A stretch of 64,000 bases of DNA from Rhipidocladum racemiflorum. Its lineage: Eukaryota > Streptophyta > Magnoliopsida > Poales > Poaceae. The position numbers and the translations under genes were made by a program. How positions within the stretch are numbered: the stretch's first letter is position 1; each line of letters starts with the position of its first letter. The stretch spans positions 84,404,509-84,468,508 of the forward strand of contig CM070577.1 of assembly GCA_036346355.1 (NCBI GenBank). The letters run 5' to 3'. Below the pieces are notes generated by a model. The model worked only from the letters and a program-made list of their open reading frames with translations. It was not told the DNA's origin and made no database searches. Shown here one piece after another: positions 1-10,634 of the stretch.

Positions 1-1
1 A

Positions 2-649
2 CCATTTGAAGCACTGTATGGGAGGAAATGCAGAACTCCGCTCTTGTGGGATCAAGTTGGAGAGCGACAGTTATTCGGCCCAAGTATTCTGAATGAAGCA
101 GAAGAGAAAGTCAAACTTATACAGGATAGACTCAAGATAGCTCAATCTAGGCAGAAAAGCTATGCGGACAATCGCCGAAGAGAGCTAGTCTTTGAGCCAG
201 GAGATCATGTGTATCTCAGAGTCACTCCACTTAGAGGTGTGAAACGCTTTGGAAATAAAGGAAAGCTCGCACCACGGTATGTGGGCCCGTACCCCATACT
301 GTCCAGGAAAGGAGAAGTTGCGTATCAGCTGAGTTTACCTCCAGCATTGGCAGGAGTGCATGATGTGTTTCATGTGTCGCAGTTGAAGAAATGTCTTCGA
401 GCTCCCTCAGAGCAAGCCCAGTTGGATGACATTGATATCCAGAAAAATTTGACTTATAAAGAACATCCAATCAAGATTCTGGAGACTGCAGAGCATGTCC
501 TGAGGAGAAAAACTATTCGATTCTGCAAAGTTCAGTGGAGTCATCACTCAGAGGAAGAAGCCACATGGGAAAAGGAGGAGGAATTGAAGTCAGAGTATCC
601 TCACCTATTTGCTGAACAGTCCGAATCTCGGGGGCGAGATTCCTCTTAA
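2..649 (+). CDS. Ty3/gypsy pol 3' end: integrase C-terminus plus chromodomain (5' partial)
   Basis: This is the C-terminal part of a gypsy polyprotein; the rest lies upstream of the window. The frame is open from base 2 and starts with PFEALYGRKCRTPL, a conserved motif just after the integrase catalytic core. It continues through the integrase GPY/F-type region (RYVGPYPIL, then HDVFHVSQLKKC) to a chromodomain-like tail (about residues 140-205) with KVQWSHHSEEEATWE. In the known family, integrase inserts the cDNA and the chromodomain is thought to steer it toward particular chromatin. The stop at 647-649 touches the polypurine tract and 3' LTR, as in chromoviruses. The LTR type and the matching minus-strand element at 57.6-63 kb suggest the Del/Tekay clade (RIRE3/RIRE8-like, my recognition). 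No frame breaks are visible, unlike its relative at 57.6 kb. Confidence 0.93.
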   Translation, partial: PFEALYGRKCRTPLLWDQVGERQLFGPSILNEAEEKVKLIQDRLKIAQSRQKSYADNRRRELVFEPGDHVYLRVTPLRGVKRFGNKGKLAPRYVGPYPILSRKGEVAYQLSLPPALAGVHDVFHVSQLKKCLRAPSEQAQLDDIDIQKNLTYKEHPIKILETAEHVLRRKTIRFCKVQWSHHSEEEATWEKEEELKSEYPHLFAEQSESRGRDSS

Positions 650-659
650 GGGGGAGAGG
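648..659 (+). other. Polypurine tract of the first gypsy element
   Basis: The purine-only stretch AAGGGGGAGAGG lies directly after the pol stop and two bases before the LTR start TGTAACACCC. This is the standard position for the plus-strand primer used in reverse transcription. Confidence 0.85.
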
Positions 660-661
660 TT

Positions 662-3086
662 TGTAACACCCAAAATTTATACCCATTTAAATTCCTGTGA
701 TTTAATTTGTTTATTTGTAAAAAAAAAAAAAAATTGGAAAAGTGAACTGTTCATTTGGGCCGGTCGTAGCAGCACCTACTCCCAACCGAAGCAGCATGTG
801 ACTTCTTCTTCAACCTCCTGACCTTCTCTCTCCTTCTCCATTACTGCCACTTTGAAGCTCTATAGCCACCACTATCTTCCTCATTTAATCCAGCCGTTTG
901 TGCCACATTCAAGCCCCACTAAGCAATACTCTAAACCTGGCCACCAAGCTCCGTCGTGCACGCAAGAAACCGACGCCGGCCACCGCGATTCCCGCGTCCG
1001 TTGCCGTCGTTTCGCCATCCCATGGCCCTTTAAAAGGTGAGCACCGGATCCGCGACGCCAAGTTGAAGCTATTCCATCACTCCTCAGACCCTCTCATTTG
1101 CTTGCTTGGCTGCACCAAGAGAAGAACAGGAGCAACAGGAGCACTGCTATTGCCGGCAGCCGTGTTCTCGCCGTGCCGCCATCGCCTCGGATCACCTTTC
1201 CCTAGCACCGTACGCGTCACTCCGCTCGCAAGGTTGTCCTCTCCCAAACCCCTCAATTAATTTGGCTGTTGGTCTCCAAATCGCAGCTCATTCCACCGTT
1301 TAGTTCTTGTGGCCATGAGATGTAAAGCTTAGTGTCTCGAGCGTGTGTAGGCCAGCACTAGCTAGTTAATCCCTAGAAGGCAAAAGCAAACTGGCTAGTT
1401 AGTCACGTGAAGCCAAAAAGCAACCAGGTCCAGAACTAGCTAGTAACGTGAAGGCAAAAGCAAAGGAATAGAATACTAGTTGCTATTAGAAAAGTAAAAC
1501 CAACACTTTAGCCTACACATGCACAACCAAATACGATTTTCTTTCTAGAAATTTTAAAACTCTAAAATTTATTTATTTGTTGTCCTTGTAATTTATTGGA
1601 TTTATTTTGAATTTATTTGATCTTTTGCCCTTGTTGCATCGTATAGATTACGGAGATTCAGACGAGTTCGCGGTAACCGACTCAGAGCACTTTCCCTACG
1701 AACCAGGCAAGTTGCATGTCTTGACCATATTTGATCCCAGTTTTTTTATTATTATTATTCTACTTTATTTTAAATGTATTTGCATGCGATAATTTTATTA
1801 AAGTTAGTTTAAACCCAGTTTAAAATGCATAGTTATACCCTATTTGATTATGACCTCATTTGTAAATTTGATTCCAATATGCCGTTGAAACCCTAAGACT
1901 GGAAGTAGATAAATGAGGGTTATGTAATCAAATATTTGCTTAGACTTGCTTAGACCCAAAAAAATTTATAAATTTGGGAATTGTTGCCAAATAAAAATTT
2001 ATTGAGATAAAATTTTGCTGTTGTGATTCAAGAAGTTGTATGAAAATAAAAATGTGGGTTTAGACTGGGCGAGATTGGTTGTCAGGTGGGTGCAAGAAGC
2101 ACATGAGTTGGGTTTGTGGAAAGCTCGCCTAGTCAGTTAAGGACCGGTCTGAGTTTCGCTGAATGTAAAGCTTAACCGTACTACCACAAGTCTGGTATGG
2201 GACAGACCTGGCCAACTAATTTGCAAAGTCCCAATGTCAGTCGTGCCTTTGGCTGTTTGAGTGGCGCAAGAGGGGGCTTCTAGATCAAGGCGGTTTAACC
2301 CTACTAGCGGTGAAACCTCAGCGAGGTGGGACTGCTTGGGACAGCGCATTGTAAAGGCCTTGTCACGATCTCTCTGCCACACACCTAAGGAAGTGTGTTT
2401 TGGCGCAAGGAGACGATCATGTCATGTGGGTAAAGTTGTACAAACTCTGCAGAGTGTAAAACTAATCGATTAGCCGCGCCCGCGGTCATGGGCATGCTGA
2501 GCAAGCCATTCCCAGACTAGATCTTAAGATTTTAAAAGAGTGATTTCAAAAAGGTGATTTCAGGAGGATTAACTCCATTAGGGTAAAAATTGGTGTGGCT
2601 CCAGGAGGGATTCCTGTGTGAAAAATTATTTCAAAGAAAATATTTCCTTACTAAAAATATGCCATTGAAAAATTACTTACGATACTGGAAAGTTTGCTTT
2701 GAGCAAAAACATAACCATATAGCCTTCTCTTGTTACCCCTTCATTAAAATGCATCTCCCGTGTAACTTGCGGAGTACTCTTTGTACTCACCCTTGCTTAT
2801 TCTGTTGTTTTCAGAGGAGGAGTTTTACGTTGGTGAGGACCAAGACGTCTAAGCTTTTTCCCCAGTCGATTGCCTGTGGCAACTCAATTGGGCTATTACT
2901 ATTATGCTTCTGCTGAAATTTCTTTTTGTTTCCGGCCTGCGTGCCATGCTTAATGTAAACTTTGACTATTAATAATAAACGTGATGGATATGTTTTGCTA
3001 TCATTTTGCTGTGTGTACTAGCTTTTCCTGGACTAGTACAGAATACACAGAGGATTTCGGAATTGTTTTTTTTTCGGAGTCCGACA
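662..3086 (+). mobile_element. 3' LTR of Del/Tekay-like gypsy element
   Basis: The LTR starts TGTAACACCC right after the polypurine tract and appears to end in GGAGTCCGACA, giving the usual TG...CA termini and a length of about 2.4 kb. Its last 100 bases (GTGTACTAGC, then GGACTAGTACAGAATACACA) closely resemble the ends of the solo LTR at 14573 and of the minus-strand LTR beginning at 54166. That independently fixes the 3' boundary. The 5' LTR and the upstream target-site copy lie outside the window, so insertion cannot be proved by target-site duplication. Short open frames inside are not considered coding. Confidence 0.85.
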
Positions 3087-3815
3087 GTACGTAGTAGGTA
3101 CTTGCTGGCCTAATACAATTAACGGCATAACGGAAGGTAACTGTTGTTGTCTGCATATGTAGCAGTAGCACCGTACGTACACGCATATACACGTACGTAG
3201 CTACTTATCCAGCCGATCGTACGAACTATATTGAATATAGGGTTTCGATAAGTTTCATTCGGATGTTTTTTTAGCAACCACCATCTGAATTCTTGGTCAT
3301 TGGATTTGCTTTCAGATCAATGCATGCCCCCCTAAATTCGAGATGGGTTGATCTTACGGATGTGTGTTTTGATCGTACGGTCCAAAGTTTAGATATTTTT
3401 TAGAACAAAAACATCCGGACGATGCCTATACGTACACTCCCATTTGCAATCTTATGTATTCTCTTGCTGTCACGTTTGCTGGAGATCTTGGGTGTAACCT
3501 TAAAGCATGCATATATTCATGCATGGACTTTTGTAGAGTAGTTACGTACGTATACCAACAGGTCATTTGCACGATATCTTATCCTGACTGCTTCAACCGT
3601 ACGTACGTACAACCTGCCGTGCATGTAAACATAATCACGTGGTTAATTCGCTAAATGCGTGCAAGCGCGGTTTTATTTCTTATCAATAGGAACAATTAAT
3701 AAACGGTAATTAATGTAATTAAAAAAAAGGGGCAGTATACCTCTAAATTTATACGTGTATCTTGCGTCATGTTCGGTTGATTCGAGGGATTCGAAGGAGT
3801 TTGCAGGGAAAAAGT
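3087..3815. other. Low-copy intergenic DNA, no gene seen
   Basis: This stretch is rich in GTAC and TACG steps (for example around 3170-3200 and 3597-3611). It has no credible coding frame and no terminal repeats that I could pair. Confidence 0.5.
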
Positions 3816-3817
3816 TA

Positions 3818-4076
3818 CTCTCTCCGGTTTGGTAATACCTGTCGTTTTGGATATAGTGATGGTCAAACTTCCGAAACTTTGACTAACAATATATTTTCAA
3901 ATATTTAAATTGAATACATAAAAATTATATGTGTAGACTTGTCTCGAGAAGTACTTTTATAATATTATAATTTTATTGGGTTTCATAAATATATTATAAT
4001 AAAAATTAGCGTCAAAGTTGTGTTTTAAAGACCGTGTCGATATCCTAAACGACAGATATTACCGGAACGAAGAGAG
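3818..4076. mobile_element. Stowaway-type MITE
   Basis: The left end CTCTCTCCGG continues into GGTAATACCTGTCGTTTT, and the right end, read on the other strand, is CTCTCTTCGTTCCGGTAAT then ATCTGTCGTTT. These are imperfect terminal inverted repeats of about 35 bases. The element is flanked on both sides by TA (3816-3817 and 4077-4078), the Tc1/mariner target. At 259 bases and AT-rich, it has the size and ends of a grass Stowaway element. Non-coding. Confidence 0.88.
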
Positions 4077-4407
4077 TAAGATCGATCGCCTTCATTAATC
4101 AAATCCCCCTTTCACTATATCCTGCATGAGATCACACGTTACTCGACGTGAAAATGATGCGTGCGTGTAAGTGTGTGCGCGATGCATGCACGTAGCTCGC
4201 ACGTAACCCCATTTATGTCCAGAAATCGATGCGTTCATCGTGACATGCGTCAACGTCACCCCCTTCTCTAGGTTTGACAATGCATGTTATATGTTATTAC
4301 ACTCGTCAATCACTAACGCACCGCTACGTGGTATTAATTTATGCACATACCTCTATTGATTGGCTATCAATTAGTAGGTTTGCATAACAACTTTCTAATC
4401 AGGAGTA

Positions 4408-4690
4408 CTCCCTCTGTTTCAAAATATAAGGTTTATAATTTTTGCTATATTGTTTCGAAATATAAGGCACACATGCAGTTTTAATGCTCTCTTCTCTTTT
4501 TTGCCCTCATTAATCTTCCTTTTCTTCAATATTTATGAATGAACACCTACACAATTATCCTCTTTCTTATTCACAAGACATTAACATCATGGACACTACG
4601 GTCATTTCACTCTTATTATTCCTTGGTTTTATGTGCTTCTTAATTTCTGTGTCCAAGCAAAATACATCTTATATTTTGGAACGGATGGAG
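4408..4690. mobile_element. Stowaway-type MITE
   Basis: The left end is CTCCCTCTGTTTCAAAATAT and the right end, reversed, is CTCCATCCGTTCCAAAATAT. These are the classic grass Stowaway termini. TA flanks lie at 4406-4407 and 4691-4692. The element is 283 bases long and non-coding. A second internal copy of a TTTCGAAATATAAGG-like sequence sits near the left end. Confidence 0.9.
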
Positions 4691-4774
4691 TAATACTTAA
4701 CAACTTTCACTTATTTACTTACCAACAACCAGTTATTGTACAAAAGTAGGGTGTACATACTTCAAGCGCCTTTT

Positions 4775-5150
4775 TCGTACTCTTGGGAGTACATGCTTTT
4801 AAATCCAATATACTACTCAAACAAACGTGATATACTTCTTTATCACTTTTAATATACTCCAATAATAATTCTATAATACTACAATACGATATGGTCGGAA
4901 ATTTTTTTATTGAAGCTATTTTTTTTTTGCTATATACCTTTTTTATATGTAAAAAGAGTATACAAACAAATTATGCTATAAAGAGTAGACTTTGATAAAA
5001 TTTTTTAATGAAATTCACTTTGGAGTATATTATAATCAGTATTAGAGTATATTTAAAAGGATAAAGAAGTATAACAAAATCATTTAAGTGATATACTGAA
5101 GGTGGGTGTATGTACTCGTAGGAGTATAAAACTATTTTCCTATTATATAT
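4775..5150. repeat. Imperfect inverted repeat, AT-rich, MITE-like
   Basis: The left arm (about 4780-4870: GGAGTACATGC, ATACTTCTTTATCAC, AATATACTCC) is matched in reverse by the right arm (about 5020-5130: GGAGTATATTATAATCAG, GGATAAAGAAGTATAAC, TACTCGTAGGAGTA). A related sequence recurs in left-arm orientation at 15090-15310, including ACCTCTTTATCCTTTTGAGT and TATACTCCAAAGTG. It is therefore a dispersed family. Target duplications were not resolved. Confidence 0.55.
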
Positions 5151-5160
5151 ATCACCAAAG

Positions 5161-5530
5161 TAGGACACTGTGTGTCAGTACACTATTATTTTAAATGTGT
5201 GAATTCGAGGTAAATTCAGATATGTTTTTTAAAAATTTCAATTCTAGAGTATATACACATCTATAACAATCCAAATAAAACACACATTTAAAAAATATAC
5301 TCGAATTTAAATATTTTGAGTGAATTTTTATCACATCATTTGTTTATTTGTATAAATAATCAACATACACCTACAATCAAACTACCATAAAAAAACATAG
5401 CTCTAGTTTGAATTTGCTAGTAAAGTAGTTAAACTTGACATCAAAAAGTTTCAAACTTTTTCGCACGCGATGCATAAGAGAAATACTCATTTTAGATTTC
5501 GGTGTCGAGGCACCGCAGCGTCCCCATGTA
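5161..5530 (+). repeat. TIR repeat family, copy 1 of 6 (diverged)
   Basis: This is an AT-rich unit of about 370-410 bases. It opens with TAGGACACTG, passes landmarks such as CCTACAATCAAACTACCATA and AGTTAAACTTGACATC, and closes with TTTCGGTGTCGAGGCACCGC. The better-preserved copies at 9798, 10310 and 33660 show complementary ends (TAGGACACC ... GGTGTCCTA), so it is probably a non-autonomous DNA transposon. This copy is the most diverged of the six in the window. Confidence 0.6.
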
Positions 5531-5552
5531 ATTCGTGTATGCATATATTACA

Positions 5553-6744
5553 TCTATTATGTGGGAAGGAATTGCCGACCAACCAGGCCAGCCACGTGGC
5601 CTCCTCGGCATTTTACAAAAAAAGCCCCTCATCCTTCGAATTACGAATAGGTCCCTATAAAATTACAAAAAAACCCTCATCATTTTTTTTATTTTCCCCC
5701 CAAACCGGTGAGGGTAAAACCATTTTTTAAAAAATAGACCACGTGTTCTTCCGAATAGCGTTTAGGTCCCTCCTTCGTAGTTTTACGAAAAAAACTCCTG
5801 TTAAATACAAATCTCGAACAAGTCATTTTGTAATTTTTTGGAGTAGCGCTTAGGTCCAAAAAAATAACAAACATGTCTCCGTTCCTTACATCCAGGTCCT
5901 TTCTCCTTTTTTGCTGGGAAAAAATATTTTCGTCAGAAGAAATATCTGTACAGCTCTATCTCTAGACTTTTTTTTTTTGCAACTCGATCTCTAATATTTT
6001 TCTAAACATGTGTTATTACTCGGTGAACGCAAAGTGTTAAACTCGACAAAAGAAGGTTGACATCTCTAATATTTTTCGGAACATGTATTATTACCCAGTT
6101 AACATGTGTTATTACTCGGTGAACGCATATAGTGTTAAACTCGACAAAAAAAGGTTGACACCTCTAATATTTTTCGGAGCATGCATTATTACCCGGTTAA
6201 CATATAAAGTGTTAAACTCGACAAAAGAAGGTTGACCGGGTAATAATAGAGTGTTAACCATATCCGTCAAAAGAAATATGTGTACAACTCTATTTTTATA
6301 TTTTTTTGTAACTCGATATCTAATATTTTCCGAAAAAAGAAATATGTGTTCAACTGTTTCTCTATAGTTTTTTTTTCAATTCAATCTATAATATTTTTCG
6401 AAACATGTATCATTACCCTTGAACGTATAAAGTGTTAAACTCAGCAAAAAAAAGATCATTTCTCCATTTTTCCGGAGAAAAAAAACAGATTCGCCAAAAG
6501 AAAATGTGCACAACTCTATCTCTATAATTTGTTTTGCCAACTCGAAATCTAATATTTTTGGGACATGTATTATTCATTTTTTTTTTCAAAAAGGCCCATT
6601 GTTACGCTAATTCGTCGACGATTCCTACCTAGCCTATTTTTCCAAAAAAACAAGGGAACTAAAAAACGCTTAGATCCTCCTATTTTTTTAGGAAAAAAAA
6701 CTAGATCAGATCTTACACTGCGCGACGCGACGCTACGTACCTAG
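5553..6744 (+). mobile_element. Non-autonomous Helitron, copy A
   Basis: The 5' end TCTATTATGTGGG follows an A and the 3' end ...GTACCTAG is followed by T. That is the A^TC...CTAG^T arrangement of Helitrons, with no terminal inverted repeats and no target duplication. A GC-rich potential hairpin region (GCGCGACGCGACGC) lies just before the end. The body shares long stretches with copies at 46141-47026 and, reversed, 34078-35635: AGGTCCAAAAAAATAACAAAC, GTGTTAAACTCGACAAAA, and CTCTAATATTTTTCGG. Within it, the ATATTTTTC..ATGTATTATTACCC..GTGTTAAACTCGAC segment is repeated about four times between 5990 and 6440. No coding capacity. Confidence 0.68.
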
Positions 6745-7160
6745 TTAGTTTTATCTAAGAAGAAAATATGATCTGTATGGAGCCGGGCCCCGGCCGGTCA
6801 CGACGCTAATCCAACTTCTCTAGGGGGCACGTGGGCCCTCACCAGCTTTATCTAAGCTCTAAACACAAGCTTTTGTTTTGTTCTTCGCACAGGTACGTTC
6901 CATAGGTGAGAGCAGTACTGGAGATCGAGGCTGGTGATGGGTGTACTGTGTGCAGCGACGCACGCATGCCGTCATGCGTGCACACGAGTGGGACGTACGT
7001 GCCGGGGCCGCATGCGCATTTTCGCAAAGCTGCCGTTAATACTAAGGTGTACTGCCTACTAGCTAGCTACTCCGACAAAAAGAGGCCCAAGGAAACACGG
7101 ACTGAAAACGAGATCTGATGAGAAGCCATTCAACTGCGACGAGAAAGTAGACTACCAGGC
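6745..7160. other. Intergenic DNA, no gene seen
   Basis: Moderately GC-rich low-copy sequence. A 70-codon open frame at 6906-7118 has no recognisable feature and I do not call it a gene. Confidence 0.4.
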
Positions 7161-7164
7161 ATCT

Positions 7165-7615
7165 TAGCTATGGATTCAAATTTCGGTGAGATTTTTAAAA
7201 TCTTAGTCAAGATTTTGAATTTTGGACCTTCCTGGGATCTTAGATCTCGGACGGATAAATTTTTTAAAAAAAATTCAAAATGCTACAGTACCTATACAAA
7301 TTTTGCGAGATCTCGGTCGGTGTTTTTTTTTTATCGGATTTTGAATTTTCTTGGCTGGATTTGATTGCATTTAGGGTCAAGATTATCCACAAAAAATTTT
7401 AAATTTTTTGATGTGTTTTGACCATTTTTCGATCAGTTCAAAGTGTACCGAAATCTCAGAAATTTCGGGCGAAATCTCGGATTTCTCGGTTGAAAAAAGA
7501 CCGGATTTGAAATTTGAATTTTAGATTTTGATCGGATTTTATTTGAACTTCCGAAATCTCGCCGAGATTTCGGATTTTGATCACCTCCGGGATTTATACC
7601 GAAACGAAATTTTAT
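7165..7615. repeat. Simple-pattern AT-rich repeat with ATTTCGG/CCGAGAT motifs
   Basis: The stretch is built from variants of GAAATCTCGG, GATTTTGAATTT and their complements, so it is full of small inverted repeats. Similar wording appears at 8440-8680, 32650-32850 and 44570-44830. No ends or target duplications were identified. Confidence 0.4.
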
Positions 7616-7734
7616 TTGAACGTAATATTAGACTTATTGCTGTATAATTTTACATGACTGGGTGCTAAAAGAAAACATATATCAGACAACTGAGAAGAAT
7701 TACCGAACCGTTTTTCTTTTCTCCTCCCGTGGAT

Positions 7735-8300
7735 TCGACTCGTGCCGTACATGCATGCGCGCGTACGTGCGCGGGTGGGCCGCGCGCGCGCCGGGGGTGG
7801 GGGGTGGGGGTACGTGGACCTCGTCGCCACAGCTACGGCGACGGCGACGTGCCGCGGAAAAGGCGAGGGCGCGCGGCGGTGGCCACATATGCGCGTGCGT
7901 ACCCACGTGGTGCCGCGGCCCCGCCCCCCGCAACGCGCGCGGCCGAGGCGGCTTGCTCGCCGGCCGTCCAGTGCTGGTCCACGGTATGTGCCCGCGCGCG
8001 GACAGCGACGGACGGGGCTCCGACGGGCGGCGACGTCCGTCCTACCGGCCGCGCGCGCGCGCGCGCGTCCGCGTCGTGTCAGATGGCCCATGATTATGTG
8101 TGCGTCGTCAGCGCGCGCGCGCGGCTACAGCCCTGCAAAGACCGGGGGGGGGGGGGGGCGGATAGAAAAGGCAGACCTGATGCAGGATACGCGTGCATGG
8201 TCGCTGCTGCTGCTTCTTCCTCCTCTACGGCAATAATTTGTCCGTCTCCTCGGCCGGTCCCTGTCTCGCGCCTTGGACTGTCGGCCGGCACAGCCTGACC
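7735..8300. other. GC-rich, CpG-dense island without a recognisable gene
   Basis: This block is far richer in GC than both flanks. It contains alternating CG runs at 7781-7790, 8050-8067 (18 bases) and 8111-8122, and a run of 15 G at 8144-8158. Long overlapping frames occur on both strands, as expected when stop codons are rare, and none shows a known motif. It could be an old promoter/first-exon remnant, a captured gene piece, or simply a low-complexity GC patch. Confidence 0.45.
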
Positions 8301-8680
8301 GATGGGTCGTAGGCCAACAACTAACTAATCCTGTACCATGCAGTTTTGCGATGCATGCTGATGCACGTGCTCCGCTTAATGTATGAGGTTATGAGACCCT
8401 GCTTAACCAAATCGAAATAAAAAAAAACATCGTTGGAAAATCAAAATTCGAAAATCAAAAAATATCGAGCGAAAAATCACTCCAAAATCGTTAGCAAACG
8501 GACGGTTAAAAATTCAAATTATTTTTAAAGAAAATCGAAAAATCGAAAATCGATCGGATTTCACAGAAAACCGACCACCGACCGATTTTAATCACGTACG
8601 GAAGCCTGATACAAAACTGATCGATTTTGCGTCGCATGAATTTTTCCGAATTTATGAATTTTTTAAATTTAACCGATTTA

Positions 8681-8770
8681 TTTTTTTTAGACAATGAAAG
8701 AATTTTATTAATCTTCTGGCCTCTGCATCAAGAGATACACACAGCAAATCCAGTAATACAAAGTTTTATG
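8681..8770 (-). mobile_element. LINE-like 3' tail remnant (minus strand)
   Basis: Read on the minus strand this is TGTGTGTATCTCTTGATG, then CAGAGGCCAGAAG, then TTCTTTCATTGTCT followed by eight A. The GATGCAGAGGCC-type tail ending in poly(A) resembles 3' ends of grass non-LTR retrotransposons. Only the tail remains. The same piece is at 32853-32945 in the duplicated block. Confidence 0.45.
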
Positions 8771-8843
8771 TATCGAAGAGTTTGATACTGTCAAAAAAAC
8801 AGCGAAAATCAACCGATTTTTCACGGTTTTGAGAGCCTGATTG

Positions 8844-9787
8844 AGATACATATCACTCTAAAGTTGTCCATTTTGGAATATGTCACCGCCAAATTCGGGC
8901 TTCGAAATATGTCGTCGCGGAGTTCCTATCTTTCTAGATATGCCCTTACGAGTCGAATTAGACCAAATTGCCCCTGCCTTCTTCCTCCTGCTCGTCTTCT
9001 CCAAATCCGGCCCTCTGCTCATTCCCATGGCTGCTAGTCAGCTTCTTCCGCTCCTTGCTGCGGCACTTCACCCACTCGACGCCTCCCTCGTCCTCCTCTG
9101 CGTCCCATACTCCCACCCGCGCCATCACTCCGCCGCGCGCTCGCTCTCTCCTCTGCGACCTCTCCCTCCTATACCCTCAATCCTCCCAACTCCTCCGGTC
9201 CTCCCCTCCCCCCTCGACGTCCATGGGGCGGACCTCACCGCAGCACGATTGGTGTCGACGTGGACCAAGCAGAGGCCGAGCTCAATGGGAGGAGCGCCGC
9301 GTTCTCTGGTTCCTCAGATGGATCCAAGAATTGTCTAAAAGCAGCAGCATTGTGGCGGCATTACATGATGGCCACTTCTGATATGTGAATTAATTAAGGC
9401 GTGCAGACTAAGTAATCTAGATTTCTAGTGGCCATTGCCGTGTTTTCTTATCGATCACAGGTCTCTCTTCCAAGAAAGCAAGCATGCTTATGGTTTTGGA
9501 AACCTCAAAGGACCCCGTTGATCTCCGTGTCTGTTTTTGCCTTCTGCTGCCTTGAATTTGCCATGCTTGATATCAACAGCTAGGCAAATCGGTTACCGGC
9601 AGCCATGGATGAGGTAATATGCAACGAGGAAGGGAGGAGGAGGAAGAAAAAGGTATGGGTATTATGGTCTTAAATTGTTTATAATGGTATATTTTAAAGA
9701 ATGGACCCTCCGTAATGGTATATGCTGAAAAAAAATTGCAATGGCATATATATCTCAAAGCCAACCACTTTAGAATGGCATATATCT
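8844..9787. mobile_element. TIR element with a GC-rich, gene-like core (Pack-type candidate)
   Basis: The left end AGATACATATCACTCTAAAG and the right end reversed, AGATATATGCCATTCTAAAG, form an imperfect terminal inverted repeat. Between them lies a GC-rich segment (8960-9350) very unlike the AT-rich ends, with open frames of about 140-150 codons on the plus strand that show no domain I recognise. This is the layout of DNA transposons that have captured gene fragments. A target duplication was not found, so the superfamily is uncertain. The shorter copy at 33014-33650 lacks 313 bases of the core. Confidence 0.45.
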
Positions 9788-9797
9788 AAATAAACCA

Positions 9798-10201
9798 TAG
9801 GACACCGAAATAGGACACCATACCGTCAGGGCGTCATGATTTCAAAGTCACAAATTCAAGCCAAATTCAGGTATATTTTTGAAAAATTTCTTTTTTGGCG
9901 TATATACTCAAATATAACAATTCAAATGGAACATATGGCTTTGAAAAAATATACTAAAATTTAAAGGTTTTGAACGAATTTAGATCACATGCTTTGTTGG
10001 TTTATATATATAATCACCACATTCTACAATCAAACTATCATAAAAAAGGCAACTCTGGTTTGAATCGGTTCAAACTTGTTTGAACTAAGCAAGTAAAATA
10101 GTTAAACTCGACGTCCAAAAAAATTAAAAAATTTCCGTACGCAATACATAGGGAAAATATCCGTTTTAGATCATAGTGCCTAGGCACCATGGTGTCCTAT
10201 G
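9798..10201 (+). repeat. TIR repeat family, copy 2 of 6
   Basis: The copy begins TAGGACACCGAAATAGGACA and ends CCTAGGCACCATGGTGTCCT. The ends are complementary over TAGGACACCATGGTGCC with small gaps. Internal landmarks are ATCACATGCTTTG and CTACAATCAAACTATCATA. It is non-coding, and a near-identical copy sits at 33660-34061. Confidence 0.62.
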
Positions 10202-10223
10202 TATGTATGTATGTATGTGTATG

Positions 10224-10275
<52 letters not shown>

Positions 10276-10290
10276 CATGTATGTGTATAG
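10197..10290. repeat. TATG / TATATG microsatellite
   Basis: Tandem ATGT units pass into GTATAT units (eight or more repeats). The equivalent site in the duplicated block at 34060-34077 plus 35636-35690 is split by Helitron C. Confidence 0.9.
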
Positions 10291-10309
10291 GTATATATTT
10301 AGGACGCCA

Positions 10310-10634
10310 TTGGACGCTTGAAATGGGGCACCATGGTGCAAGGGCACTATGATTTCAAATACGCAAATTCAAGTCAAATTCGGGTATATTTTTAAAAACT
10401 TCAATTTTAGGGTATATTATATACCCATCTATTACAATTCAAATAAAACACACACAATTGAAAAAATATACTCAAATTCAAAGATTTGAATGAATTTAGT
10501 TTACATGCTTTGCTGATTTATATATAAAATCAGCATATACCTACAATCAAACTATCATCAAGAAAGGAAATTCTAGTTTGAATTTCAGTTGAAACTTATT
10601 CGAACTAGTTAATGAACTAGTTAAACTCAACGTC
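10310..10634 (+). repeat. TIR repeat family, copy 3 of 6 (left part, split by solo LTR)
   Basis: This starts TAGGACGCCATTGG and follows the family sequence to GTTAAACTCAACGTC, where the solo LTR begins. The remainder (ACGTCCTAAAAATTTT to ACTATGGTGCCCTAG) resumes at 14574 and ends near 14665. Joining the two sides with one ACGTC restores the family consensus order. Confidence 0.65.

Noticed and set aside
7612..8298. Several overlapping frames of 77-189 codons on both strands
   Set aside because: They arise from the GC-rich, stop-poor island; all frames are open at once, compositions are Arg/Ala/Gly-rich, and no motif is present.
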